DNA of 47,086 bases, taken from assembly GCA_025937785.1 (NCBI GenBank), contig JAICQQ010000043.1:1-47086 (forward strand). The letters are read 5' to 3'. The notes under the pieces were generated by a model that was not told the DNA's origin, did no database searches, and was given only the letters and a program-made list of their open reading frames with translations. Shown in pieces: positions 17,274-26,036 of the stretch (positions are counted from its first letter, which is position 1; each line of letters begins with the position of its first letter). Position numbers and translations under genes: made by a program. This stretch comes from Polyangiaceae bacterium. GTDB taxonomy: Bacteria > Myxococcota_A > Polyangia > Polyangiales > Polyangiaceae.

Positions 17274-19469
17274 ATGCGTTACTTCGTTTGTTTCTCGATC
17301 TGCTTGAGTGCGTGCAGTGGCGGCGGCCCCGATGAGCCCGCGAACGACTCCAATTCCGACTTCGGCCCGACCAACGCCACCAGCACCGGGAGTGGCGGGA
17401 ACACCACGACCGGCGGTGGGCCGAGCGGTGTGCAATCTGCAACCATCGGCGGCATCGATCTCCCCGATAACCCAGATAATCCAGTGCCTGCGGGCTGCGG
17501 CGACGGCGTGTTGGCAGAGGACGAAGCTTGCGACGATGGCAATCTCGAATCCAGCGACGGTTGCACCGCCAATTGCCTCGCGCTCGAGCCTGGCTTCAGC
17601 TGCGCCGAACCTGGCAAGCCCTGCATCGTGATCGCCCGTTGCGGCGACGGCGTGGTGGCCCCCTCCGAGCAATGCGACGACGCCAACCTCGAGTCCGGAG
17701 ATGGTTGTTCCAATCGTTGCCGCGTCGAGCTCGGCAGCAAATGCGAAGGCACCCCCAGCACGTGCACCGCCACCGTCTGCGGCGACGGCGTGCCCGAAGG
17801 CGCTGAGGCTTGCGACGACGGCAATACCGCACCCTTCGACGGCTGCACGGCGCTCTGCCTGCGAGAGCCAAACTGCGAGGGGCTGTCGTGCACTTCGGAG
17901 TGCGGCGACGGTCTGTTGATCAACGAGGAGTGCGACGACGGCAACGTCGTCGACGGCGACGGTTGTTCTTCGACATGCACCGTCGAGACTGGGTTTACCT
18001 GTACGCAGGAGTCGACTTGCGAGAAGATCAATGACGTTTGCATCCTGCGTGTGCCCGCCATTTTCAGGGATTTCTCCGAAGCTCATCCAGACTTCGGCGA
18101 CAACGCCGCGTGTGACGCGCTGGTGCTGGGTGCGGTCGCCGCTCAACTGGACGAAAACGGGCGACCGCGCATCGGTGATGCCACGATAGCAGAGGAAGGC
18201 TGCCTCAGGGGTGATGAAAACTTCCTCCAGTGGTACGCGGATTCGGAGCTGAGCCAGGCCCTGATCAGCGAGCTGGTGCTGTTCGACAACGGCGCCGGCG
18301 GCTACGTCAACCGCTTTGGCGCCGAGGGCGAACAGTTCATGGGCGTCGCGCCGGGCACAGAGGTCCGCGCGGGAAACAGCGAGGCTGCCTGCACCATGGA
18401 GTGTGAAGAGCTGGCCATCAACGGCGGGCCGCCCCTGTTCGACTCACCACTCCCGTGCGCCGACGAATGCGGTTCGCTCCAACAAGAGCGCACGGATCTC
18501 GAACGCGAACTTGCCAACTTGGAGGACGATCTCGCCGACGCCATGGATCAAAATCCGCCCGACGCGGGGCTCGTCGCGGAACTCGAGGCAGAGGTCGAAG
18601 CCGTCGAAGCGGAGATCGCAGATCTCGATGCAGCGATCACTAGCTGCGAAGCCGATTGTGGTCCCGAGCTCGACGAACGCACGGAGCTCTGCGCTGCCAC
18701 CTGCAAGCCCTGTAGCGACAGCCCCAACCAGTGGTGTCTCGGGGGCGAGATGGTCGGGTTCGACGGCAACCCGCTGTTCTTCCCCGTCGACTCGATCACG
18801 GGCCCCACCGCCAACGCAGAACCCGCGCTGATCCCCTCGGCATACGGCTACTCCTGGGTTCCCGAAAGCAACGTGTTTCCGGACGCGCCCCTGCACAACT
18901 TCTACTTCACGAGCGAGGTGCAGTACTGGTTGCGCTACGACATGAACACCAACGCGACCCTCGACTTTCTGGGCGATGACGACGTGTGGGTGTTCCTGAA
19001 CGGCAAGCTGGTCGTCGATCTGGGTGGCGTGCATGGGCCTGCCTCGGGCTCCTTCACCATCGATGGTGCCGCGGGCACCGTGGTCTCCAATGTCTCGGAC
19101 GGGCGAATGAACGGAGTCACCGCCATGTCGAACAGCACCGCCGCAGACTTCGGGTTGGTCGACGGCAACGTCTACAAGATCAGCGTGTTCCAGGCCGAAC
19201 GCAGGCTGAGCGGATCTTCGTACAAGCTTACGCTCAGCGGCTTCGAAGCCACGCCCAGTGATTGCGAAGCCGACTGCGGCGACGGCATCTTGAGCTTCGG
19301 CGAGGAATGCGACGACGGCGTCAACGACGGCGGCTACGGCAAGTGTGCGCCCGAGTGCAAGCTCGGTCCCTTCTGCGGCGACGGCATCGTGCAAGAACCG
19401 GAGGACTGCGACACCGGCCCCGGCGGCGGCATGGGTTGCCCGAATTGCCGCGACATTCCCATCAAGTAG
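17274..19469 (+). CDS. lipoprotein with Myxococcus Cys-rich repeats (DUF4215) and fibro-slime domain
   Basis: 731 residues from the ATG at 17274. It has a short signal peptide with lipobox CLSAC (Cys14) and a Ser/Thr/Gly linker to about 70. Four Cys-rich repeats follow (about 73-252) of the form CGDGxxxxxExCDDGNxxxxDGCxxxC (DUF4215/TIGR02232 type). A fibro-slime type domain comes next (about 258-660): it begins VPAIFRDFSEAHPDFGD and ends with the PA14-like part LDFLGDDDVWVFLNGKLVVDLGG. Two more Cys-rich repeats (about 663-725) close the protein. Between the halves of the fibro-slime domain lies a Cys-bounded insert (about 395-475) with a strongly charged heptad-like stretch (ERTDLERELANLEDDLAD...ELEAEVEAVEAEIADLD), a probable coiled-coil hairpin. 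It is likely a carbohydrate-binding surface adhesin or matrix protein. Open frame upstream of 17274 is not coding. Confidence 0.88.
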   Translation: MRYFVCFSICLSACSGGGPDEPANDSNSDFGPTNATSTGSGGNTTTGGGPSGVQSATIGGIDLPDNPDNPVPAGCGDGVLAEDEACDDGNLESSDGCTANCLALEPGFSCAEPGKPCIVIARCGDGVVAPSEQCDDANLESGDGCSNRCRVELGSKCEGTPSTCTATVCGDGVPEGAEACDDGNTAPFDGCTALCLREPNCEGLSCTSECGDGLLINEECDDGNVVDGDGCSSTCTVETGFTCTQESTCEKINDVCILRVPAIFRDFSEAHPDFGDNAACDALVLGAVAAQLDENGRPRIGDATIAEEGCLRGDENFLQWYADSELSQALISELVLFDNGAGGYVNRFGAEGEQFMGVAPGTEVRAGNSEAACTMECEELAINGGPPLFDSPLPCADECGSLQQERTDLERELANLEDDLADAMDQNPPDAGLVAELEAEVEAVEAEIADLDAAITSCEADCGPELDERTELCAATCKPCSDSPNQWCLGGEMVGFDGNPLFFPVDSITGPTANAEPALIPSAYGYSWVPESNVFPDAPLHNFYFTSEVQYWLRYDMNTNATLDFLGDDDVWVFLNGKLVVDLGGVHGPASGSFTIDGAAGTVVSNVSDGRMNGVTAMSNSTAADFGLVDGNVYKISVFQAERRLSGSSYKLTLSGFEATPSDCEADCGDGILSFGEECDDGVNDGGYGKCAPECKLGPFCGDGIVQEPEDCDTGPGGGMGCPNCRDIPIK

Positions 19470-19492
19470 CGGCAAGCACGCGCCAAAGCCAT

Positions 19493-19522
19493 GGTGGAGC
19501 GTGCCGGGCGACGCGCTCCACC
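19493..19522. terminator. possible bidirectional terminator hairpin
   Basis: Perfect 9-bp arms GGTGGAGCG (19493-19501) and CGCTCCACC (19514-19522) around a 12-nt loop, placed between two convergent stops. There is no T-run, so intrinsic termination is uncertain. Confidence 0.4.
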
Positions 19523-19535
19523 TATTCGTCGAACG

Positions 19536-20357
19536 TTAGCTCCGACGACGGCGCATGAAGACCGCACCGAGCCCCGCGAGCGCGGTCACCAGCAACCCGC
19601 CCGCCGGCGTTCCCGCTGCGCCCACGGAACAGCCCGGATGTCCTGGCCAGCCCGGCTTCCAGGGACCGTGGCCATGACCGCCTCCGTGGTGACCACCCCC
19701 ATGACCGTTGCCGTTGCCCCCGCTCGGACCGCCGTTGCCGCTGACCGGACCGCCGTCACCGCCGCTCGGACCCCCGTTGCCGCCGCCACCGCTGCCGGAG
19801 CCCAGCCCGGTGGTGCCTGTGGAGCTGGGGCCTTCCCCCGTATTCCCGTCGTCCGAACCCGTCGTCTCTTCCCCACCAGCTCCCGCGCCGCCGTCGGTCG
19901 CGGACCCTCCATCGGTACCCGATGAGGTGGTTCCGAGCAGCTGGCAGGTCCCATCGTAGTTCATGCCGCCCGTCGTGCTGCCCGTCAAAGTACCGGTCAC
20001 CGACACGCCGCCACCCTCGTCGTCGCAGTAGAAGCCGGGCGCGCATTCCTCGTCTTCGTTGCAGAGCTGGGACGCGACCTGGCAGGTCCGGTCCAGGCTG
20101 CAGTCTTGAGGGCAGTTCTCTTCCGTCTCGCCGGCATCACAGTGGTCGTCGCCACATACCGGCCCGGGGCCACCACCCACACTCGAGTTGCTTTCGCCAG
20201 CCCAGGCGCATTCGAAACCGGGCGCGCAATCGGCATCAACGGCACACTCTTGCGCGTGCACAGTCGTGGCGGCGAACAGGAGCGCAGCGGCTGCCGGTAC
20301 GGCGATCAACAGCTGCCTCAGGCGGGAAGACGAAGGTTCAGGTTGAAAAATTTCCAT
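19536..20357 (-). CDS. MYXO-CTERM surface-anchored protein
   Basis: 273 residues. The ATG at 20357 is fixed by AAGGAG 7 bp upstream. An N-terminal signal peptide (RQLLIAVPAAAALLFAATTVHAQ) precedes two Cys-rich stretches (ECAVDADCAPGFECAW; CGDDHCDAGETEENCPQDCSLD; CNEDEECAPGFYCDD). A long Gly/Ser/Thr linker with His/Gly repeats follows. The C-terminus is a MYXO-CTERM signal: GCSVGAAGTPAGG, a hydrophobic span, then RRRRS. In myxobacteria such tails are processed by myxosortases and the protein is attached to the cell surface at the invariant Cys. No myxosortase is in this window. CAPGFxC motifs resemble the short EGF/Dickkopf-like Cys modules common in this phylum. The His/Gly-rich stretch might bind metal, which is inference. 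Confidence 0.88.
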   Translation of the reverse strand: MEIFQPEPSSSRLRQLLIAVPAAAALLFAATTVHAQECAVDADCAPGFECAWAGESNSSVGGGPGPVCGDDHCDAGETEENCPQDCSLDRTCQVASQLCNEDEECAPGFYCDDEGGGVSVTGTLTGSTTGGMNYDGTCQLLGTTSSGTDGGSATDGGAGAGGEETTGSDDGNTGEGPSSTGTTGLGSGSGGGGNGGPSGGDGGPVSGNGGPSGGNGNGHGGGHHGGGHGHGPWKPGWPGHPGCSVGAAGTPAGGLLVTALAGLGAVFMRRRRS

Positions 20358-20364
20358 GCTCAAA

Positions 20365-20370
20365 CTCCTT
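20365..20370 (-). promoter_or_regulatory. ribosome binding site AAGGAG of MYXO-CTERM gene
   Basis: AAGGAG on the minus strand, 7 bp before the ATG at 20357. It shows that the start is here and not in the open frame that continues to 21014 inside the kinase gene. Confidence 0.85.
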
Positions 20371-20503
20371 AGCTGGGAGCTCGCAGAGCAAGTGGTGTGC
20401 CGCGAATGCGTGGACGGATGAGCGCTCGGGGCGTGAAAATCGGGACGGTAAGCCCACATGAAAGCGCCAGAGCGTGCCCCTCTGCGCCAGGTTGCGCCGC
20501 GCT

Positions 20504-23500
20504 TCAGCGCGGTCGCTCGGCGGCCAACTCCTCCGCTGCGGAAGGCTGCGCAGTCGGCTGTTGCAGGGCGGCGTCGCATTCGGCGACGAGCAAGCGGTGA
20601 CCGATCGCGAGCGCGACCTGCCGCGCCAGCTGAAGCTCGCGCACAGCCGCCGACTCGTTCATGTCGGCCCGCTCGAGCAAGCCCAAGAGCAGGCGTCCCT
20701 TGGCCACGTCCTGTGTTTCGTGGCGCCGTTCGGCCAGCACCAGACACTCGCCGACTCGTTGCCGCGCGCGCGCGATGTCTTCGCGGCCTTCCAGATACGC
20801 GAGAAGCATGCGGTTTCTGTTGATCCAGCGCTGCGAGCCGAGCTCGCGAGCCAAGGCCAGCGAGCTCCGGAACGCGGCGTAGGCCCGCGGGTACTCGCCC
20901 AGATACGACAGCGCTTCGCCCTCGTAGTGCCGATACGCCGTCTCTTGCTGGTGTCTGCCGAGGGAACGCGCCAAGTTCGCGGCTGTCGTCGCGGCCGCAC
21001 CGCTGGCGTGCCACTCGCTGCTCAAGGCATGCACCAGCGCGCGGACCTGCGCCCGGCGGAGCGCGCGGGCTTCATCGTGCGCCAGCTGATCGAGGGCGGC
21101 CGCAGTTTCGAGCAGCTGCAGCGCCCTGGCTCGATCCCCCTTCTGCGCGTGGGCGTGCGCTGAAATCACCAACGCCTCGTGGCGCTCGGCCTGCGGCGGC
21201 TGGGAAACCACCTGATCGAAGCGACGCAGCGTGTCGACCGCCTGCTCGAAGTCCCCCAGTGCGAGCTGAGTATCCGCCAGCTGCAGCAGCACCTTCGAAA
21301 GCTTCCCGGGACGCTTCTTCGCGAGAGACTGGGTCTTCAGCAGCAGCTGTTGGGCTTCGTGAAAATGCAACGTGGCGCGCTGGATCCGCACCAGATCGAG
21401 CAGGCCATCGACCAGCGTGTCCCGCTCTACGTCCGGGCGAGCCAAGAGGTGTGCGGCGAGCCGCCTTACCATTTCGACCAGCTTCGCTGGTTCGCCCCCG
21501 ACCGGTGAATCCGCGAGCAGTTGCACGGCGGCGAGCACCGTGGCCGCCGAGCGCGTCTCCAGCGGGATCAGCTCGAGCGCCTTCAGCATCAGCGGGATGG
21601 TTCGTTCCGGGCGCGCATTTTCGGCGCGAGCGCGGGCGGCGCGCTCGTAGTTTTCGGAGGCACGCTCCGGCTCGCCTGCGGCCTCCATCCGGATCGCCGC
21701 TTGCTCCAACAAGCGGGCATCATCGGCGCCATCTTCGAGCAACGCCTCCGCGGCCCTGGCTTCGAGGGCTGCGCGCTGATCCGGAGTGGCATCCACGAGC
21801 AGCGCCTCTTCGATCAGGCGCGTGGGCAGCCGCGCGCGCCCGTGTTCCACGACCAGCAAAGTCCGGTCCTCCAGACTGGCGAGCAGGGCCTCGGCTTCCG
21901 CCCTCGGAAGGCGCAGTGAACGCGCGATGCGCTCGACATCCGCCCACTCGTCGAGCCGCGCCACCAGGCGCAACGCCTCGAGCTCGAGGTCGGTCAAGCG
22001 CCTGACTCGATTCGCGAGCAACGTCTCCACCGTCTCGGGAACCGCGCCAATGCGCTCGAGGTCGAGCGCCGCGACGCTCTCTCCGCTGGTGACGATGGCC
22101 CCGCTCGTCGCGCCTTCGCGCAAGATCTCTTCGGCGAACAGCGGGTTGCCCCAAGAGCGGTTGCGCACCAGATCTTCGAGTTCAGCGGGCACCTCGCGAA
22201 CGCCGAGTCGCACTTGGACCAAGCGACTCAGCGCGCTCGAGTCGAGACCTTCGAGGCGCATCTCCGCGAATGGCTCGATGTCACGCACGAACACGCTCGG
22301 CGCACTGCGCGCGGCAAACAACAGGGCGATGCGCTTGTTCGCCAGCACTTCCGACGCCGCAGCCAGCAGTTGCGCGCTCGGGTCGTCGAGTTCGTCCGCG
22401 TCATCCCAAGCGAACACGTGCATGCGATCGTCGGCTAGACGCGAAAAGATCTGCTCGACCGCGGCGCTGAGCGGCGGCGCAGCCGAGTCGGTTTCCGGGC
22501 TGGCACCGAGTTCGCACAAAACCGCGTCCGCCTTGGGACCGGACAATCCGAGCGTGCGCAGAGCTACCACGAGCGACTCACGATCGACGCTGGAAGCACC
22601 CACCACTCCGAACAGTGCCCGCAGCATGGCAACGACCGCGCTGTACGCCTGCTGGCGACCGCCCACAGGGCAGCGCACCACGTGAAACGCCAGGTTCAGA
22701 CCGCCTCGCTGCAACCGACGGCGCAGCTCGAGGATGAACCGGCTCTTTCCGATGCCGGGGGCACCGATGATGGCAACGGCTTGCAACTGACGGCGCGTCA
22801 CCTGCGCCAGCCGGATGCCGACCTGCTTGGTTTCGACGGCGCGTCCCACGAACGGGCGAAAATCTCCAAGGACCTGCGCTGTATTCTTGTCGTCGAGCTG
22901 AACCGCCGGGGGCACCGAAGAAGGGATGCCAACGAGCGGTGGCGGATAGCTCTCTTGCGGTAGAGCGGGCGTCGTCGCGCGCCATTCGCTCACGAGCTGA
23001 CCCACCTGCTCGGCCCCCACCCAATCGCGACAGGCATAGGCGTGCATCAGAATCTGCTCGTGCGCCTCGGCAGCATCCAGATCAGGGTCTCCCAGCAGCA
23101 AGCGACCGATCAGGTCGTCGATCGGTGGACCGAAACCGGTGAGCGCAGGTGCGCTCGTGGGTGGGGCGGTGAGCTTCAGCATCTCGTACGACAAGGCCCC
23201 GAGCGCCGGCAGGTCGGGGACGACGCCTGCATCCCCGCCGGGCGCTCCGGCGGCAAGCGCTGCGGTGCAGAAATCCGCGACCTTCACCTCGCCCTCGTCG
23301 CTGATGAAGATGTTCGCGGGCGTGAGCTTACCGTGCTGGATGCTGAGAGATCCCCCTAGCGCGTCTCGACGCCGGTGAGCGTGATCGAGCGCCCGGCACA
23401 CCTCGGCGGAAATGTGCAGCGCCATCTCCAGCGCGAACGGGCGCTCGCGGATGCGTGCGAGCGCGAGCAACTCCGCCAGCGTTACGCCGGAAACCAGCTC

Positions 23501-23773
23501 CGTCGCCAGAAAATACGACTTGCCCGAAGCCAGCTCGACCTCACCCAGGTCGAGCACGTGCACGACGTTGGAATGGCTCAACCGCAGCGCCAGCTGTCCC
23601 TGGCGAATGAAGCGACTGACGAACACCTCGTCGCGAGCCCAGTGATCGAGCAGGCGCTTCACGACGAGGGTCTTTTCGAATCCTTCGACCCCATAGCGCT
23701 TGGCCCTGAACACCTCCGTCAGGTCCCCCTGCCCAATGCACTCGAAGAGCTGGTAGCGACCGTACTCAGTCAC
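20504..23773 (-). CDS. predicted pseudokinase - AAA ATPase - TPR giant regulator
   Basis: 1089 residues from the GTG at 23773. Residues 1-260 follow the Ser/Thr kinase fold: a Gly-loop remnant GQGDLTEVF (14-22), the VAIK-type Lys39, and the catalytic-loop region QHGKLTPANIF. There HRD is replaced by HGK (147-149), losing the catalytic Asp, and DFG is DFC (167-169). No APE motif follows. It should therefore not phosphorylate normally. A P-loop ATPase of the AAA/STAND type follows, with FVGR near 308 and Walker A GAPGIGKS (337-344). The C-terminal ~500 residues are tetratricopeptide-like helices. No membrane segment is present, so it is cytoplasmic. It probably acts as an ATP-driven signalling scaffold. 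It lies 153 bp after dnaK on the same strand, with the structured repeat between, so read-through from dnaK is plausible. Confidence 0.87.
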   Translation of the reverse strand: MTEYGRYQLFECIGQGDLTEVFRAKRYGVEGFEKTLVVKRLLDHWARDEVFVSRFIRQGQLALRLSHSNVVHVLDLGEVELASGKSYFLATELVSGVTLAELLALARIRERPFALEMALHISAEVCRALDHAHRRRDALGGSLSIQHGKLTPANIFISDEGEVKVADFCTAALAAGAPGGDAGVVPDLPALGALSYEMLKLTAPPTSAPALTGFGPPIDDLIGRLLLGDPDLDAAEAHEQILMHAYACRDWVGAEQVGQLVSEWRATTPALPQESYPPPLVGIPSSVPPAVQLDDKNTAQVLGDFRPFVGRAVETKQVGIRLAQVTRRQLQAVAIIGAPGIGKSRFILELRRRLQRGGLNLAFHVVRCPVGGRQQAYSAVVAMLRALFGVVGASSVDRESLVVALRTLGLSGPKADAVLCELGASPETDSAAPPLSAAVEQIFSRLADDRMHVFAWDDADELDDPSAQLLAAASEVLANKRIALLFAARSAPSVFVRDIEPFAEMRLEGLDSSALSRLVQVRLGVREVPAELEDLVRNRSWGNPLFAEEILREGATSGAIVTSGESVAALDLERIGAVPETVETLLANRVRRLTDLELEALRLVARLDEWADVERIARSLRLPRAEAEALLASLEDRTLLVVEHGRARLPTRLIEEALLVDATPDQRAALEARAAEALLEDGADDARLLEQAAIRMEAAGEPERASENYERAARARAENARPERTIPLMLKALELIPLETRSAATVLAAVQLLADSPVGGEPAKLVEMVRRLAAHLLARPDVERDTLVDGLLDLVRIQRATLHFHEAQQLLLKTQSLAKKRPGKLSKVLLQLADTQLALGDFEQAVDTLRRFDQVVSQPPQAERHEALVISAHAHAQKGDRARALQLLETAAALDQLAHDEARALRRAQVRALVHALSSEWHASGAAATTAANLARSLGRHQQETAYRHYEGEALSYLGEYPRAYAAFRSSLALARELGSQRWINRNRMLLAYLEGREDIARARQRVGECLVLAERRHETQDVAKGRLLLGLLERADMNESAAVRELQLARQVALAIGHRLLVAECDAALQQPTAQPSAAEELAAERPR

Positions 23774-23789
23774 GCACGATTACCCGCGA

Positions 23790-23930
23790 GTGTGGTGAAT
23801 CTGCGATTCGCCACACGAAATCAACGACGCTTTCTTTGATCTCAATACGATTCCAGAGCCCGAAAATTGCGCGGCCTCGTAGAGGCCGGCCGCGCAATTT
23901 TCGATGCGAATCATGGAGACAGGACACTAG
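23790..23930 (-). repeat. structured dispersed repeat, copy B (two hairpins)
   Basis: It corresponds to 9650-9787. Hairpin 1 is longer here (GTGTGGTGAATC 23790-23801 / GATTCGCCACAC 23805-23816, one mismatch). Hairpin 2 has 16-bp perfect arms (23861-23876 and 23888-23903). The nested GGCCTC-GTA-GAGGCC stem and terminal ATGGAGACAGGACACTAG (23913-23930) are retained. Arm sequences differ from copy A on both sides of the stem, so base pairing is preserved by paired changes. The terminal TAG, read on the minus strand, is the dnaK stop codon (23929-23927). The other end is 16 bp from the GTG start of the pseudokinase gene. Confidence 0.9.
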
Positions 23931-25774
23931 GACGCGGCGCCTTTGTCGTTCTCTCCCCCGTACATGGCTTCGGCAATTTCGTACGTCGCGTTCTCCAAAC
24001 TCGCATAGCAATCGCGGATCGATGCTAGGTCTGCCCCGCTCTCCAGCATGACTTTCAGCGTCGCAACCCCGTCCCGGACGCCGTCGACCTTCTCGGGAGG
24101 AAGGAGATCGGCGTAGGCTTCGAGCGCCTGCTCCGTCGTGTAGATCAGCGTCTCGGCCTGGTTCTTCAGCTCTGCGAGCTCGCGGCGAAGCTCGTCGGCC
24201 TCTTTGAACTGCTCGCCTTCGCGCACCAAGGAGTCGACCTCCGCCTGACTCAAGCCGCTCGCCGGGGTGACGCTCACCGATTGCGAGCGGTTGGTACCGA
24301 GGTCGGTCGCCTGCACCGACAGGATGCCGTTCGCGTCCACACGAAAGCTCACCTTGATCTTGGGAACGCCCCGCGGTGCCGGCGGGATACCCGTCAACTC
24401 GAAGCGAGCGAGGCTGCGGTTGTCGCCGGCCATTTCGCGTTCGCCTTGCAGCACGTGGATCGGTACGAACGGTTGGTTGTCCATGCTGGTGGTGAAGACT
24501 TCGCTCTTCTCGGTGGGGACCGTCGTGCTGCGTGGAATGAGCCTGGTAAACACGCCACCGCCCGTTTCCACCCCAATCGAGAGCGGGGTCACATCGAGCA
24601 ACAGCACCTCGTCGATCTGGCCCGTGAGTGCCGCACCCTGAATCGCTGCACCCACGGCCACCACCTCGTCGGGATTGACGCCCTTGTTCGGATCTTTGCC
24701 GAACAGCACCCTGACCGCTTTTTGCACGGCAGGCATACGCGTCATCCCGCCCACGAGCACGACTTGGTCGATGTCGCGCTGCGAAAGGCCGGCTTCTTTC
24801 ATCACCGCCTGACACGCATCGATGGTCCGCTGAATCAGATCTTTGGTCAGGATCTCGAGCTCGCTCCGCTTCAGGGCGCGCTCGAGGTGCAACGGCCCCG
24901 TGGGTCCCGTCGCGATGAACGGGATATTGATTTCGGTTTGCAGCGAAGACGAAAGTTCGTGCTTGGCTTTCTCCGCGGCTTCGCGAAGCCGCTGAAGACT
25001 CATGCGGTCCTTGCGTAGGTCGACGCCATGCACCTTCTTGAACTCGTCCGCCAGCTTGTCGATCAGCCGCACGTCGAAATCTTCGCCGCCCAGATGCGTG
25101 TCACCGCCGGTGGCCTTGACGTTGAAGACTCCTCCGGCAATCTCGAGGACCGAAATGTCGAACGTACCGCCGCCAAGGTCATAGACAGCGATCTTTTCGG
25201 CCTGGCGCTTGTCGAGTCCATAGGCCAGCGCAGCGGCCGTGGGCTCGTTCAGGATGCGCTTGATGGTGAGCCCGGCGATGGCGCCCGCATCCTTGGTGGC
25301 CTGCCGTTGCGCATCGTCGAAGTACGCAGGCACCGTCACGATCGCCTCTTCGATCTTCTCGCCCAGATAGGTCTCCGCGATCTCCTTCATCTGCAGCAGG
25401 ATCATGCTCGAAATCTCGGGTGGAGACATGAGCCTGTCCTGCACCTTCACCCAGGCATCCCCGTTGGTGTGTGGGACGATCTCGTAGGAAACACTGGCAG
25501 TCTGCTTCTGCACCTCGGGCAGATCGACCTTTTGACCCATCAAACGTTTGACGGCGTGCACCGTGTTTTCTGGGTTCGTCGTCGCTTGGCGCTTGGCCAC
25601 TTGCCCCACCAGGCGCTCGCCCTTGGCGGTGAACGCGACGATGGACGGCGTGGTGCGAGCGCCTTCGGCGTTGGGAATGACGGTCACCTCCGGCTCGCCC
25701 TTGGCATTGGTGCCGTCGACGATCGTGACGCACGAATTAGTGGTGCCGAGATCGATACCTATGACCTTGCCCAT
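23927..25774 (-). CDS. dnaK: molecular chaperone DnaK (Hsp70)
   Basis: 615 residues from the ATG at 25774, which gives the canonical [15 protein letters not shown]. The ATPase domain shows the phosphate loops ([20 protein letters not shown]) and the adenosine motif ([10 protein letters not shown]). The interdomain linker is [13 protein letters not shown]. The substrate domain includes [17 protein letters not shown] helical lid ends [18 protein letters not shown]. The usual acidic tail (EEV-type end) of DnaK is missing, and the stop codon lies within the structured repeat, as if the element had replaced the 3' end. DnaK folds client proteins with DnaJ and GrpE. grpE lies 262 bp upstream on the same strand, while dnaJ is separate at 44932. 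No CIRCE operator was seen upstream. Confidence 0.96.
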   Translation of the reverse strand: MGKVIGIDLGTTNSCVTIVDGTNAKGEPEVTVIPNAEGARTTPSIVAFTAKGERLVGQVAKRQATTNPENTVHAVKRLMGQKVDLPEVQKQTASVSYEIVPHTNGDAWVKVQDRLMSPPEISSMILLQMKEIAETYLGEKIEEAIVTVPAYFDDAQRQATKDAGAIAGLTIKRILNEPTAAALAYGLDKRQAEKIAVYDLGGGTFDISVLEIAGGVFNVKATGGDTHLGGEDFDVRLIDKLADEFKKVHGVDLRKDRMSLQRLREAAEKAKHELSSSLQTEINIPFIATGPTGPLHLERALKRSELEILTKDLIQRTIDACQAVMKEAGLSQRDIDQVVLVGGMTRMPAVQKAVRVLFGKDPNKGVNPDEVVAVGAAIQGAALTGQIDEVLLLDVTPLSIGVETGGGVFTRLIPRSTTVPTEKSEVFTTSMDNQPFVPIHVLQGEREMAGDNRSLARFELTGIPPAPRGVPKIKVSFRVDANGILSVQATDLGTNRSQSVSVTPASGLSQAEVDSLVREGEQFKEADELRRELAELKNQAETLIYTTEQALEAYADLLPPEKVDGVRDGVATLKVMLESGADLASIRDCYASLENATYEIAEAMYGGENDKGAAS

Positions 25775-26036
25775 CGAGCGACCAGCATAACCCCTCGCGG
25801 GGCCTAACGCGAAGCTAACGTGCAGTGCGGAACGCGCAGCAGTAGGAGCAGGTAGGCGCACAACTGAACGCTAGAGAGGCCCTGTCGAACAGCGGCGAAA
25901 CGCCGCGATCCGGCGCGTCGTTTCCGATTTCGACGAGGGGTTGAGTCACCCCGTATTTTCGACTAAGCGGCCGATACGAGCGCGACGAGCTCCGCCAACT
26001 CGACGCTGCAGTCCCGGCGAGTCAGGCCGGCAAAGT

